A stretch of DNA of 64,000 nt, taken from NCBI GenBank assembly GCA_020026195.1, contig JAHHQW010000003.1:16293-80292 (forward strand), written 5' to 3'. Source of the stretch: Prevotella sp. (GTDB taxonomy: Bacteria > Bacteroidota > Bacteroidia > Bacteroidales > Bacteroidaceae). The first letter of the stretch is position 1. Each line of letters opens with the position of its first letter. Positions 26,303 through 34,991 of the stretch are shown one piece after another. The translations under genes and the position numbers were made by a program. The notes beneath the pieces are model-generated. The model saw only the letters and a list, made by a program, of their open reading frames with translations, ran no database searches and had not been told where the DNA came from.

Positions 26303-27151
26303 TTAGAAAAGAGTAAGAGTGTAGAGATAGATAACCACGGCAGGCAGTGCCATCAGCGAAGAGTCGAAACGGTCGAGCATTCCGCCGTGACCGGGAAGAA
26401 TCTTACCGCTGTCCTTGATGCCGAGAGTACGCTTGAAGAGAGATTCCACGAGATCGCCCCATGTTCCGAAGAACACCACGACAAGTCCCATGCCAATCCA
26501 TTCTGCGATAGAAAGGAAACTCTCAGTATTGTTACCATTCTCGATATATCCTATTATTGCAGCAGCAATGATAACGAAAATGCCGCCGCCGATAGAACCT
26601 TCCCAGCTCTTTTTAGGAGATATACGTTCAAACAACTTATGCTTGCCTAACAGCGAACCGCTGCAATAAGCACCAGAGTCATTAACCCAGAGGAAAATGA
26701 ACACACTCAGCGGAATGAGATAGTTGTAAGCCACCTCGCCCGTGCCGGTAGCCTGGAAAGCCAGTATGTTTACGGTAGAGAAGGGCAGTGCTATGTACAT
26801 CTGTGCAAACATGGAGTAAGCCCAGTTGTTAAGAGGATTCTCAGCCTTGGTGTATAGTTCGCTGATAAACAGATAAACTATTGTCACAAGGTAAGGAATG
26901 AATACAGCCGTAGGTGTCATCGTGCTGCTGAATCCAGCTACTGCAAGGAAAAAATACACACCTGCAACCGTATTGATGAATCTGTTTACGCTGATTCCCT
27001 TTACGTTATTAATCAGTCCCGTGAACTCCCATATTGTGAGTCCCGTTATGAGGGCGAACAACGGAATCATTGCCAGCGGGTGCATAAAGCACACCACGAT
27101 GTTGGCAACGAACAGTACACCCGTAATCGATCTTACTACAAGATTACTCAT
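26303..27151 (-). CDS. cdsA: Phosphatidate cytidylyltransferase
   Basis: Makes CDP-diacylglycerol from CTP and phosphatidic acid in the inner membrane, the branch point of phospholipid synthesis. The 282 residues are polytopic, and near the C-terminus carry the family signature (KDSGKILPGHGGMLDRFDS) together with SPKKSWEGSIGG. It lies 116 bases after ftsH in the same direction; I see no promoter or terminator in that gap. Confidence 0.96.
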   Translation of the reverse strand: MSNLVVRSITGVLFVANIVVCFMHPLAMIPLFALITGLTIWEFTGLINNVKGISVNRFINTVAGVYFFLAVAGFSSTMTPTAVFIPYLVTIVYLFISELYTKAENPLNNWAYSMFAQMYIALPFSTVNILAFQATGTGEVAYNYLIPLSVFIFLWVNDSGAYCSGSLLGKHKLFERISPKKSWEGSIGGGIFVIIAAAIIGYIENGNNTESFLSIAEWIGMGLVVVFFGTWGDLVESLFKRTLGIKDSGKILPGHGGMLDRFDSSLMALPAVVIYLYTLTLF

Positions 27152-27267
27152 ATCCTAAAGTTTATATGTCGTTTCTAATTTATATTACTTTCAAGTTCTT
27201 AAGGCTGCTCTGCGCGTGTCTTACATTAGCAGCTGACTGCCGAATGTCGTCCTGGCGCAGTGCTTTC

Positions 27268-29304
27268 TTAAAACTTCTTGTCTTCTGTCTGTTCTTCCTT
27301 TTTATCCTCAGCCTCTTTTGCATCAGAGTTCTGTTCAGAAGACTCGCTGCCGTCAGTATCCTTAGGCATATCGTCTGTCACAGTCTCTCGCTTGCCGTCA
27401 TTCTCCATAATCTCCTGTGAACGACTGACCCACGGACGTTTGCCGAATATCTTTTCAACATCCTCAGAGAATATCACCTCACGGTCTATCAGCAGCTGCG
27501 CAAGCTGGTTGTGACCTTCCTTATGGTCTAACAGCAACTGCTTTGCACGCTCGTACTGACTGTTTATGAGTTTCAGAATCTCATCGTCCATGACCTTTGC
27601 AGTTGTCTCAGAATAAGGCTTCTGGAAACCACCGTCATTATTATAATAACAGATGTTAGGCAGTTTGTCGCTCATACCGGCATAAGCAATCATGCCGAAG
27701 GCACTCTTAGTAACCTTTTCGAGGTCGTTCATGGCACCCGTAGATATATGACCAGTGAATAACTCCTCAGCAGCACGACCGCCGAGAGTAGCACACATCT
27801 CGTCGAGAAGTTCCTCCTTAGTAGTAATCTGACGCTCTTCGGGTAGATACCATGCAGCACCGAGAGCACGTCCGCGCGGAACGATAGTCACCTTTACCAG
27901 AGGATTAGCGTGTTCGAGGAACCAAGACACAGTAGCATGACCAGCCTCGTGCAGAGCGATTGTACGCTTTTCGTGAGCAGTCATCACCTTAGTCTTTTTC
28001 TCCAGACCACCGATTATACGGTCGACAGCATCAAGGAAGTCCTGTCTGCCAACGCTGTCGTTACCCTTACGTGCAGCGATGAGGGCAGCCTCGTTACAAA
28101 CGTTTGCTATATCAGCACCGGAGAAACCCGGAGTCTGACGTGCTAGCAAATCAACATCAAGCGAACTGTCAGTCTTTATCGGACGCAGATGCACCATGAA
28201 TATCTCCTTACGTTCGTTCAGGTCAGGCAGGTCCACGTGAATCTGACGGTCAAAACGACCGGCACGCAGAAGAGCGCTGTCAAGCATATCGGCACGGTTA
28301 GTGGCAGCCAGGATGATGACACCAGAGTTAGTGCCGAAACCGTCCATTTCAGTAAGCAGCGCGTTAAGCGTGTTTTCACGTTCATCGTTTCCGCCCATAT
28401 TAGGATTCTTGCTGCGGGCACGACCCACGGCATCAATTTCATCGATAAATACGATACACGGAGCCTTCTCCTTAGCCTTAGTGAACAAGTCACGTACACG
28501 ACTTGCACCCACGCCCACGAACATCTCCACGAAGTCAGAACCACTCATAGAGAAGAACGGAACGCCAGCCTCTCCGGCAACAGCCTTTGCGAGCAGAGTC
28601 TTACCAGTTCCCGGAGGACCTACGAGCAGTGCGCCCTTAGGAATCTTACCACCGAGTTCGGTATATTTGCCCGGTTTCTTAAGGAAGTCCACTATTTCCT
28701 GAATCTCCTGTTTAGCACCGTCCTGACCGGCAACATCCTTAAACGTAACGTTAATTTCGCCGCCGTTCTCGTACATCTTGGCTTTGCTCTTGCCGACGTT
28801 GAACACGCCGCTGCTGCCACCGCCTCCGCCGCTCATCTTACGCATAAAGAATATGTATAAGAATATAAGGAACAGGAATGGGGACAGCTGCAAGATGATG
28901 CTGAAGAGATCGCTTCCCTTCTTATTCTCGTAGCTGAATTCGCCGCTGAACTTCTTAGCCTGATGTGCCTCGTCGAGGAAAGTCTCAAGTTTTTCCACCG
29001 AACCAAATTCCACTATCAGGTACGGTTCCTTGCCCACCTCTTTGGCACTCTTATGGAACACGTCATTTATATGTTCGGGCTTTACGTACATCTTCAGTGT
29101 ACTTTCCTCCTTGTTGGCTACCACCTTCGATGCATAACCTTTGTTTACATACGTCTTGAAATTGTTATACGAGTCCTCCTTTCTGATGCTGCCCCCTATG
29201 GCATCGCCATCAGAGAAGTAGAGAAGCAGAAGTGCTAATATAACAAAGCCGTAAATCCAACTCATGTTGAATTTCGGCATTTTCGTCTTATTGTCTTTGC
29301 TCAT
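27268..29304 (-). CDS. ftsH: ATP-dependent zinc metalloprotease FtsH
   Basis: Membrane-bound AAA+ protease that degrades damaged membrane proteins and short-lived regulators. The 678 residues contain a first membrane helix (about 16-32), a periplasmic domain, a second helix (about 136-152), Walker A GPPGTGKT, Walker [10 protein letters not shown], the second region of homology [18 protein letters not shown], and the zinc site HEAGH. A Glu/Asp/Lys-rich tail follows the protease domain. It lies 39 bases after rsfS. Confidence 0.98.
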   Translation of the reverse strand: MSKDNKTKMPKFNMSWIYGFVILALLLLYFSDGDAIGGSIRKEDSYNNFKTYVNKGYASKVVANKEESTLKMYVKPEHINDVFHKSAKEVGKEPYLIVEFGSVEKLETFLDEAHQAKKFSGEFSYENKKGSDLFSIILQLSPFLFLIFLYIFFMRKMSGGGGGSSGVFNVGKSKAKMYENGGEINVTFKDVAGQDGAKQEIQEIVDFLKKPGKYTELGGKIPKGALLVGPPGTGKTLLAKAVAGEAGVPFFSMSGSDFVEMFVGVGASRVRDLFTKAKEKAPCIVFIDEIDAVGRARSKNPNMGGNDERENTLNALLTEMDGFGTNSGVIILAATNRADMLDSALLRAGRFDRQIHVDLPDLNERKEIFMVHLRPIKTDSSLDVDLLARQTPGFSGADIANVCNEAALIAARKGNDSVGRQDFLDAVDRIIGGLEKKTKVMTAHEKRTIALHEAGHATVSWFLEHANPLVKVTIVPRGRALGAAWYLPEERQITTKEELLDEMCATLGGRAAEELFTGHISTGAMNDLEKVTKSAFGMIAYAGMSDKLPNICYYNNDGGFQKPYSETTAKVMDDEILKLINSQYERAKQLLLDHKEGHNQLAQLLIDREVIFSEDVEKIFGKRPWVSRSQEIMENDGKRETVTDDMPKDTDGSESSEQNSDAKEAEDKKEEQTEDKKF

Positions 29305-29343
29305 ATTTTCTTATTAGTAGTTTCTATTTATATATATAAGGTG

Positions 29344-29703
29344 TCAGTCGATGTCTTCAATCTGTTCGAGCTTAGCATCTTCCCACAGATTGTCCAAATC
29401 GTAAAACTCGCGCACGTCGGGCAGAAATATATGAACCACAACGTCACCATAATCTATCGCTACCCACTGCAAATTTTGCAGTCCGGCTTCGTGAACAGGC
29501 ATCTCGCCCAGTTTTTTCTTAGCAATAAGATACACCGATTCGGCTATTGCGTTAATCTGCGAAGGAGAATTTCCCTGACATATCACGAAATAATTACATA
29601 TCGAGCCGTCAATCTCTCTCAGGTCGGCAATAGTTATGCCCTGACCTTTCTTCTCCTGTATGGCTTCAACAATAGTGTCGACTAACTTCCTGCTATTATT
29701 CAT
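29344..29703 (-). CDS. rsfS: Ribosomal silencing factor RsfS
   Basis: The 119-residue protein binds ribosomal protein uL14 and blocks subunit joining under starvation. The family block DLREIDGSICNYFVICQGNSPSQINAIAE and WVAIDYGDVVVHIF are both present. ATG at 29703 is chosen: a further ATG at 29715 would sit about 10 bases from the -7 box, and a TTG at 29727 lies inside that box. It is the first gene of a conserved rsfS-ftsH-cdsA unit. Confidence 0.94.
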   Translation of the reverse strand: MNNSRKLVDTIVEAIQEKKGQGITIADLREIDGSICNYFVICQGNSPSQINAIAESVYLIAKKKLGEMPVHEAGLQNLQWVAIDYGDVVVHIFLPDVREFYDLDNLWEDAKLEQIEDID

Positions 29704-29724
29704 CAATTTTGTCATTAATTGCCA

Positions 29725-29732
29725 CAAAGATA
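29725..29732 (-). promoter_or_regulatory. -7 promoter box for rsfS-ftsH-cdsA
   Basis: TATCTTTG on the minus strand fits TAnnTTTG and stands 21 bases before the chosen rsfS ATG. No clear -33 TTTG. Confidence 0.65.
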
Positions 29733-29804
29733 CGGCGATTTATCCATAAATCCATATAAAAAAGCCATATTTTAAGAATTTTTGAAAAAAAAGTCGCCCT
29801 AAAT

Positions 29805-29835
29805 GTTGGTGATTCGAAAATAATTCGTACCTTTG
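29805..29835 (+). promoter_or_regulatory. Promoter of tRNA-Gln
   Basis: The -7 box TACCTTTG (29828-29835) has a TTG-containing -33 element (29805-29807) 20 bases upstream. The tRNA begins 47 bases after the box. Confidence 0.65.
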
Positions 29836-29882
29836 CATTGCAAATGAGAACAAAGGGTTGTTCTTAAGAGCTGAAATAAAAT

Positions 29883-29954
29883 TGGGATATGGTGTAATTG
29901 GCAACACTACAGATTCTGGTCCTGTCATTATAGGTTCGAGTCCTATTATCCCAA
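29883..29954 (+). tRNA. tRNA-Gln (anticodon CTG)
   Basis: The cloverleaf folds with acceptor stem TGGGATA / TATCCCA, D stem GTGT / ACAC, anticodon loop TTCTGGT giving CTG, and T arm ATAGG-TTCGAGT-CCTAT, with A as discriminator. The closing pair of the anticodon stem (A with C) is mismatched. CCA is not encoded. It reads CAG codons. A terminator follows directly. Confidence 0.93.
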
Positions 29955-29961
29955 CAAAGAG

Positions 29962-29989
29962 CATCCGATATTACATCGGATGTTTTTTT
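29962..29989 (+). terminator. Rho-independent terminator after tRNA-Gln
   Basis: Stem CATCCGAT (29962-29969) with ATCGGATG (29975-29982), then seven T residues. Confidence 0.9.
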
Positions 29990-30084
29990 ATGCCCTTGTG
30001 CTTGCGATATCGCGTAATGTGGTATGTGGAAACAACGTAATAGTTATTAGCGAAATATACGTTTTTACTCCTTTAAATTAATAC

Positions 30085-30291
30085 TTATACATATCCATTG
30101 TTGATATCTTCTCTCTCAATATCAATTATTTACATCGAAGTGTGCAAAGATATTCACACATTGTGCATATCTGTTGATAAAAATAGCAGTTCGGTAAATC
30201 CTTATTGCATAGAAGCGTTGCTTTCCTTTATCTCTGTTGTGTCAAATGTGTCACTATTTATTAGAAAACATAACATGGTTTGTGTGTATAA
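30085..30291. other. oriC: Candidate replication origin: DnaA-box-like cluster
   Basis: Against the box TTATNCACA, one exact site lies at 30283-30291 (read TGTGTATAA). One-mismatch sites lie at 30085-30093 (TTATACATA), 30150-30158 (ATATTCACA), 30162-30170 (TGTGCATAT) and 30172-30180 (TGTTGATAA). Flanking genes run away from the region on both sides and dnaN lies 1.5 kb to the right. No dnaA gene is in the window. The call is an inference from these signs only. Confidence 0.4.
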
Positions 30292-30960
30292 ATAAGTACT
30301 GACTTCTGCATGAAAAGACGTCTGCATTGTCATTCCGCCAAAAGTCCTGCGAATATAAAAGTTTTTATATTGTCTTGTCCGTATTGCTAATACACATAAG
30401 AAAGTTTTTAAACACACGCGACGGTGTTTGCAGTTATGCGCGAACTGGTAAGTGAATGCACGCGCAATAGCATTTATTGTATAAGCGGAGTGGGGCAGTG
30501 CATAACAAAACATCATACAGAATGCGTTGCAATCTACGTATATCATGCTTGCGAGAATCGTAAAAATGCAAACGAAAACGTGATGCTGAGTCTGAGAAAA
30601 TTTATAAATAAAGGTTTTTATATGATATATCGTATCAGCTTTCTTACCTTGATTGCTGACTGTAAGACATGAAAATTTGATGTTTCTGTCCGCTGTTTCA
30701 TAGCCTGAAACAGATAATATCATACGGAATATTTGAAAATAACACGCGTTTAAATCATGAAAATATCCCCCTGATTTAACCACGGAGAGGTGAGAAAAAC
30801 ACCCGAAAACTGACTGCCGCGGTGAGCGAACGAGCGATGAAGAATCGACGGACAACGAATCACAAAACGATGAAGATTTATTGCCCGTTTAATGGCGAAA
30901 TCCGTAAAATGCAGATAATCAGCGAAATACGCATTTCCCTACTATATAGTAAGAATAAGA

Positions 30961-31011
30961 GTATAGATATGTGTATTATTTGTAAATATAATAATACAAA
31001 TATATCTATAC
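30961..31011. repeat. Large AT-rich inverted repeat
   Basis: GTATAGATAT followed by TGTATTATT (30961-30980) pairs with AATAATACA and ATATCTATAC on the right side (about 30990-31011), with a small internal loop and a short apical loop. There is no U-run, so it is not a standard terminator. It may be a DNA-unwinding element, a structured RNA or a remnant repeat. Confidence 0.6.
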
Positions 31012-31177
31012 TATCAATATCAATAAGAAGTTTCTGTTGGTGCTGGTGCTGAAAGTTCCTTTAATTTTTTTGTGCAAAAAAAATATCTGACTTGTCATGT
31101 GTGATGATAATCAACTTTCCCTGCATGAATAAAAAGAAATCGGTCTGTACGGAACTTTAATAAAAAAGTCCCTGTTT

Positions 31178-31217
31178 ATAAAAACAAAAGCGCACGCCCC
31201 ATTTGCGGAACGTGCGT
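31178..31217 (-). terminator. Terminator of the DUF3127 gene
   Basis: On the minus strand, the stem CGCACG / CGTGCG (31191-31196 with 31211-31216) is followed by CTTTTGTTTTT. It lies about 26 bases beyond the stop. Confidence 0.75.
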
Positions 31218-31243
31218 ATTTTGTTTTGAGAAAAGACGAAAAC

Positions 31244-31624
31244 TTAGAACGGCAGATCGTCTGTCGCACTGTCGCCGGGAGCAGCGAACGGCTCCTGGTT
31301 TGAAGTCATCGGTGCAGACTGAGGAGCACCGGCAGCCTGACCGGCAGCAGCGTCAATGCGCTCAACCTTCCATGCTGTGATGTTATTAAACCAACGACCG
31401 TTGTATTCGTGAGCATCCACGTCGAAAGAAACACGAAGTTCCTCTCCGGCCTGAATGTTCATCGCATCGATTTTGTCAGAACCGAAGACGTTGAAACAGC
31501 ACTTGCGGGGGTACTGGTCGTGAGTCTCTATAACATATTCCTGAGATTTCCATTCATTGCCAGTGCGCTGAGAAACACCGCTGCGAGCAGGAAGCACTGC
31601 AATGATTTTTCCTTCTATTTCCAT
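31244..31624 (-). CDS. DUF3127 protein with SSB-like C-terminal tip
   Basis: The 126-residue protein has a compact OB-fold-like N-terminal domain (MEIEGKIIAVLPARSGVSQRTG, RKCCFNVFGSDKI, ELRVSFDVDAHEYNGRWFN) typical of DUF3127, a Bacteroidota and phage family. It is followed by an Ala/Gln/Pro-rich linker and the acidic-hydrophobic end DDLPF. That end copies the tip of bacterial single-strand DNA-binding protein (D-D-x-P-F), which recruits replication and repair proteins. A single-strand-binding role is therefore plausible but not shown. It is transcribed away from dnaN. Confidence 0.88.
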   Translation of the reverse strand: MEIEGKIIAVLPARSGVSQRTGNEWKSQEYVIETHDQYPRKCCFNVFGSDKIDAMNIQAGEELRVSFDVDAHEYNGRWFNNITAWKVERIDAAAGQAAGAPQSAPMTSNQEPFAAPGDSATDDLPF

Positions 31625-31671
31625 AAATGATTATTTAAAATATCTTTGTGCTTGTTCTTTTTTATTTTCTG

Positions 31672-31679
31672 CGAAAGTA
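31672..31679 (-). promoter_or_regulatory. -7-like box for the DUF3127 gene
   Basis: TACTTTCG on the minus strand, 47 bases before the ATG, differs from TAnnTTTG only at the last TG step (TTTC). Confidence 0.4.
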
Positions 31680-31717
31680 ATAAAAAAACTTCGATTCACG
31701 AAATTTAAACTCTTATT

Positions 31718-31749
31718 TTTGACTGTCTCGTATATTTTTTGTATTTTTG
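31718..31749 (+). promoter_or_regulatory. Promoter of the dnaN operon
   Basis: A -33 TTTG (31718-31721) and a -7 TATTTTTG (31742-31749) with a 20-base spacer, an excellent match to the phylum consensus. The ATG of dnaN follows 39 bases later. Confidence 0.85.
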
Positions 31750-31788
31750 TCGAAATAAACAAAGAATAACTTTTTAAATTAAGCATAA

Positions 31789-32922
31789 ATGATATTTACT
31801 CTATCAAGTTCGCAGCTGAACAATAAGTTAGGCCTGCTCTCGAAAGTGATACTAAGCAAAAACAGACTCCCGATATTAGACTCAGTTTTGTTCGATATAG
31901 TCGGTAACCAACTCACAATCACTGCATCTGACGGGGAGAATACCCTCAAGACAACCATGCCCCTCGACAACGCTGACGAGAATGCCCGTCTGGCACTCAA
32001 CATGGAGACACTGACCAACGCAGTGAGAGAACTTCCCGACCAGCCGCTTACGTTCGAAGTGGACATGGATAATTACAGCGTACTGCTGAAATACAGTAAC
32101 GGTAAATTCAATTTTACAGCACAGGACGGACAGGAATATCCCGAAACAAAAGAACTCGGAGACAACAAGGAAGAATATTCTATTCCCTCTGAAACACTCC
32201 TCACCTGCATATCACGCTCACTCTTTGCCGCAGCACCCGACGGGCCAACAAGTCTGCGTCCCGTGATGACCGGCGTGTTCTTCCAGTGCAAGGAAGATGC
32301 AATGGCAATCGTAACAACCGACTGCCATAATCTGGTTAGAAACAGAATAACCAACTTTGAAGGCAAGGCAGGAACAGAATTTATCGTTCCCCACAAGCCG
32401 TCTGCACTGCTCAAGGCCATGCTCGGCAAGAACGAAGAGAACGTTAAGATATACACCGACGGACGCAGCGCAATGTTCGAGTTCGACGACAACAAACTGA
32501 TATGCCGACTGATAGAAGGACACTATCCCAACTACGAGGCTGTTATTCCGAAGAACAACGAAAGCAAACTCACAATCAACCGTAAGGTGCTGCTCAGCAC
32601 ACTGCGCCGTGTTCTTCCGTTCGCAAGCGAGAGCAGTCAGCTTCTCCGCCTGAGCCTTAAGGAAGGTCAGCTGGTGGTATCGGCAGAAGACCTTGACTTC
32701 TCTGTAAGTGCAAGAGAATCACTGCTGTGCGCATACGAAGGAATGCCTATGGACATCGGTTTCAGAGGTTCAACCCTCGTGGACACTCTCAACAACATGG
32801 AGTGCGAAGAAGTAATATTGAAACTCGCTGATCCCAGCCGCCCCGGACTTTTCCTTGCCGACGACGACCCCGAAGGAGAGAACCTGCTCATCCTCGTAAT
32901 GCCGATGATGCTGAACAACTAA
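31789..32922 (+). CDS. dnaN: DNA polymerase III sliding clamp (beta subunit)
   Basis: Ring-shaped dimeric clamp that tethers the replicative polymerase. The 377 residues run through three clamp domains: MIFTLSSSQLNNKLGLLSKVI at the start, AAPDGPTSLRPVMTGVFF and TTDCHNLVRN in the middle, and the C-terminal LADPSRPGLFLADD with ENLLILVMPMML, which contributes to the peptide-binding pocket. It starts the group dnaN-exonuclease-coaBC-DUF4835-recN, an order I recall from other Bacteroidota. Confidence 0.97.
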   Translation: MIFTLSSSQLNNKLGLLSKVILSKNRLPILDSVLFDIVGNQLTITASDGENTLKTTMPLDNADENARLALNMETLTNAVRELPDQPLTFEVDMDNYSVLLKYSNGKFNFTAQDGQEYPETKELGDNKEEYSIPSETLLTCISRSLFAAAPDGPTSLRPVMTGVFFQCKEDAMAIVTTDCHNLVRNRITNFEGKAGTEFIVPHKPSALLKAMLGKNEENVKIYTDGRSAMFEFDDNKLICRLIEGHYPNYEAVIPKNNESKLTINRKVLLSTLRRVLPFASESSQLLRLSLKEGQLVVSAEDLDFSVSARESLLCAYEGMPMDIGFRGSTLVDTLNNMECEEVILKLADPSRPGLFLADDDPEGENLLILVMPMMLNN

Positions 32923-32940
32923 CAGTAATCACGTAGAACA

Positions 32941-33795
32941 ATGAAATTAAACTTAAAAAAGCCCCTCATCGTGTTCGACCTTGAGACAACAGGACTCGAC
33001 CTGGTGAAGGACAGAATAATCCAGATATCATACATAAAAGTTTTTCCCGACGGAAAGGAAAAGCGCGGAAACAGATTCGTTAACCCCGGAATGCCTATAC
33101 CTCCGGAGGTTGTGGAACTGACACACATCTCTAACGAAGACGTACAGGACAAGCCTACCTTCAAGGAACAGGCTAAGGAACTGGCAGAAGAATTCAAGGG
33201 ATGCGACTTTGCCGGATTCAACTCTAACCGCTTCGACATCCCCATGCTTGCCGAAGAGTTTGAAAGAGCCGACGTGGATTTCGACTTCAACAAGTGCAGA
33301 CTCATCGACGCACAGTCGATTTATCACACTATGGAGCGCCGCAACCTTGCCGCAGCATATAAGTTCTACTGCGGACACAAGATGGAAGAAGACTTCACCG
33401 CACACCGTGCCGACGAAGATACAGAGGCAACATACCGCGTGCTTCAGGGACAGCTTGACATGTACGCTCCCGGTGTCCAGGAAGACCCGGAGAGAACGAT
33501 AGAAAACGATATGGATGCCCTTGCGGAATTCTCGAAGATGAACGACAACGTGGACTTTGCCGGACGTATCGTGTGGAAGGACAGAATAGGACGCGACGGT
33601 CAGCCAGTAATTGGTGATGACGGCAAACCTATGCGCCACACAGTGTTCAACTTCGGAAAATACAAAGGACAGGACGTGCTCGAAGTGTTGCAGAGAGATC
33701 CGTCGTACTACGACTGGATGCAGCGCAGCGACTTTACATACAACACGAAACGCGTGCTTACACGCATACACCTGCAAGGTAAAAACTTCAAATAA
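32941..33795 (+). CDS. Epsilon-like 3'-5' exonuclease with DUF3820 tail
   Basis: DnaQ/DEDD exonuclease of 284 residues. Exo I is D13-L-E15 (VFDLETTGLD), exo II is NSNRFDIPML, and exo III is HRADEDTEATYR, with the His and Asp of the DEDDh type. After residue 200 a DUF3820-like domain follows (FNFGKYKGQDVLEVLQRDPSYYDWM). A proofreading role with polymerase III is likely because it lies 18 bases after dnaN, but a repair or RNA-processing nuclease is not excluded. Confidence 0.9.
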   Translation: MKLNLKKPLIVFDLETTGLDLVKDRIIQISYIKVFPDGKEKRGNRFVNPGMPIPPEVVELTHISNEDVQDKPTFKEQAKELAEEFKGCDFAGFNSNRFDIPMLAEEFERADVDFDFNKCRLIDAQSIYHTMERRNLAAAYKFYCGHKMEEDFTAHRADEDTEATYRVLQGQLDMYAPGVQEDPERTIENDMDALAEFSKMNDNVDFAGRIVWKDRIGRDGQPVIGDDGKPMRHTVFNFGKYKGQDVLEVLQRDPSYYDWMQRSDFTYNTKRVLTRIHLQGKNFK

Positions 33796-33800
33796 CGACG

Positions 33801-34991
33801 ATGCTTAAAGGGAAGAAGATAGTACTCGGTATTACGGGCAGCATAGCAGCCTATAAGGCGTGCCTGATAGTAAGACTCCTCGTAAAACAGGGTGCAGAGG
33901 TGCAGGTGGTAATGACACCTGCCGCCAAGGAGTTTATCACTCCGCTTACACTTTCTACGCTGACACGACGCCCCGTGGTGAGCGAGTTCTTCGACCGCAG
34001 AGACGGCAGCTGGCACTCGCACGTGGATTTAGGTCTGTGGGCTGATGCCATGCTCATAGCACCGTGTACCGCAAGTACACTGGGAAAGATGGCACACGGC
34101 ATAGCCGACAATATGCTCATCACGACATATCTCTCGATGAAGGCCCCCGTGTTCGTGGCCCCCGCAATGGACCTCGACATGTATGCACATCCCTCCACAC
34201 AGGAGAACGTCAGCCGCCTGCAAAGTTTCGGTAACAGGATAATCACCGCAGGAAGCGGATTCCTTGCCAGCGGACTTGAAGGAAAGGGACGTATGGAAGA
34301 GCCGGAGAAGATAGTAAGTCTTCTGGAAGAATTCTTCGATGAGACACCGCGCGACCTTGAAGGAAAGAAGATAATGATAACGGCAGGTCCGACACACGAA
34401 AAGATAGACCCCGTGAGATACATAGGCAATTATTCGAGCGGAAAGATGGGCTTTGCCCTTGCCGAAGAATGCCGCAGGAGAGGTGCCGAGGTAACCCTCG
34501 TTGCCGGTCCGACAAACAGAGAATGCAGCAGCGACATCCGCCGCATCGACGTAGAGAGCTGCTGCGAAATGTTCGAGGCAGCATCATCGGTATTCGCCAC
34601 AAGCGATGCAGCAATACTCTGTGCCGCCGTGGCAGACTTCCGTTCCGCGACGTGTGCCGAGAACAAGATAAAGCGCGAGGGAGAAATGACCATCAGACTG
34701 CTGCCCAACCCCGACATCGCGGCTGCTCTGGGAAAGGTTAAGAATAAAGACCAGCGTATAGTTGGTTTTGCCCTTGAGACAAACAACGAGGTGAGCAACG
34801 CCAAGGACAAGCTGAAACGTAAGAACTTCGACTTCATAGTGCTCAACTCCATGCGCAACGAAGGAACGTGTTTCGGCAGCGATGAAAACAAGATACGCAT
34901 AATATCCGAAGACGCTGACACCGAGTACGACAAGAAACCCAAGACAGAGGTAGCAAAAGATATAATAAACCGACTTGCCGAAATATTATGA
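33801..34991 (+). CDS. coaBC: Bifunctional phosphopantothenoylcysteine decarboxylase/synthetase
   Basis: Two successive steps of coenzyme A synthesis in one 396-residue protein. The N-terminal flavoprotein (CoaC) part has ITGSIAAYKA, the His-containing SWHSHVDL and ADAMLIAPCTASTLGKMAHGIADN. The C-terminal synthetase (CoaB) part starts at ITAGPTHEKIDPVRYIGNYSSGKMG and includes KIKREGEMTIRLLPNPDI. It begins 5 bases after the exonuclease stop, and its own stop overlaps the next start (ATGA). Confidence 0.97.
   Translation: MLKGKKIVLGITGSIAAYKACLIVRLLVKQGAEVQVVMTPAAKEFITPLTLSTLTRRPVVSEFFDRRDGSWHSHVDLGLWADAMLIAPCTASTLGKMAHGIADNMLITTYLSMKAPVFVAPAMDLDMYAHPSTQENVSRLQSFGNRIITAGSGFLASGLEGKGRMEEPEKIVSLLEEFFDETPRDLEGKKIMITAGPTHEKIDPVRYIGNYSSGKMGFALAEECRRRGAEVTLVAGPTNRECSSDIRRIDVESCCEMFEAASSVFATSDAAILCAAVADFRSATCAENKIKREGEMTIRLLPNPDIAAALGKVKNKDQRIVGFALETNNEVSNAKDKLKRKNFDFIVLNSMRNEGTCFGSDENKIRIISEDADTEYDKKPKTEVAKDIINRLAEIL

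Larger units (their letters stand above)
29990..31177. other. Long AT-rich non-coding region between diverging operons
   Basis: About 1.2 kb without a gene I can support. It lies between the leftward rsfS-ftsH unit and the rightward dnaN unit. It contains clustered DnaA-box-like 9-mers (30085-30291) and a large AT-rich hairpin (30961-31011), both listed separately. The reading frame at 30202-30855 (minus) has a Cys/His/Phe-heavy composition and no family resemblance, so I do not call it. Confidence 0.6.

Noticed and set aside
29704..29727. TTG start giving a longer rsfS
   Set aside because: The codon overlaps the -7 box on the minus strand; ATG at 29703 gives the normal family length.
30202..30855. 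217-codon open frame on the minus strand in the candidate origin region
   Set aside because: Composition is heavy in Cys, His, Phe and Thr, with no domain, no promoter and no family resemblance; it covers the DnaA-box-like cluster and looks like chance in an AT-rich gap.
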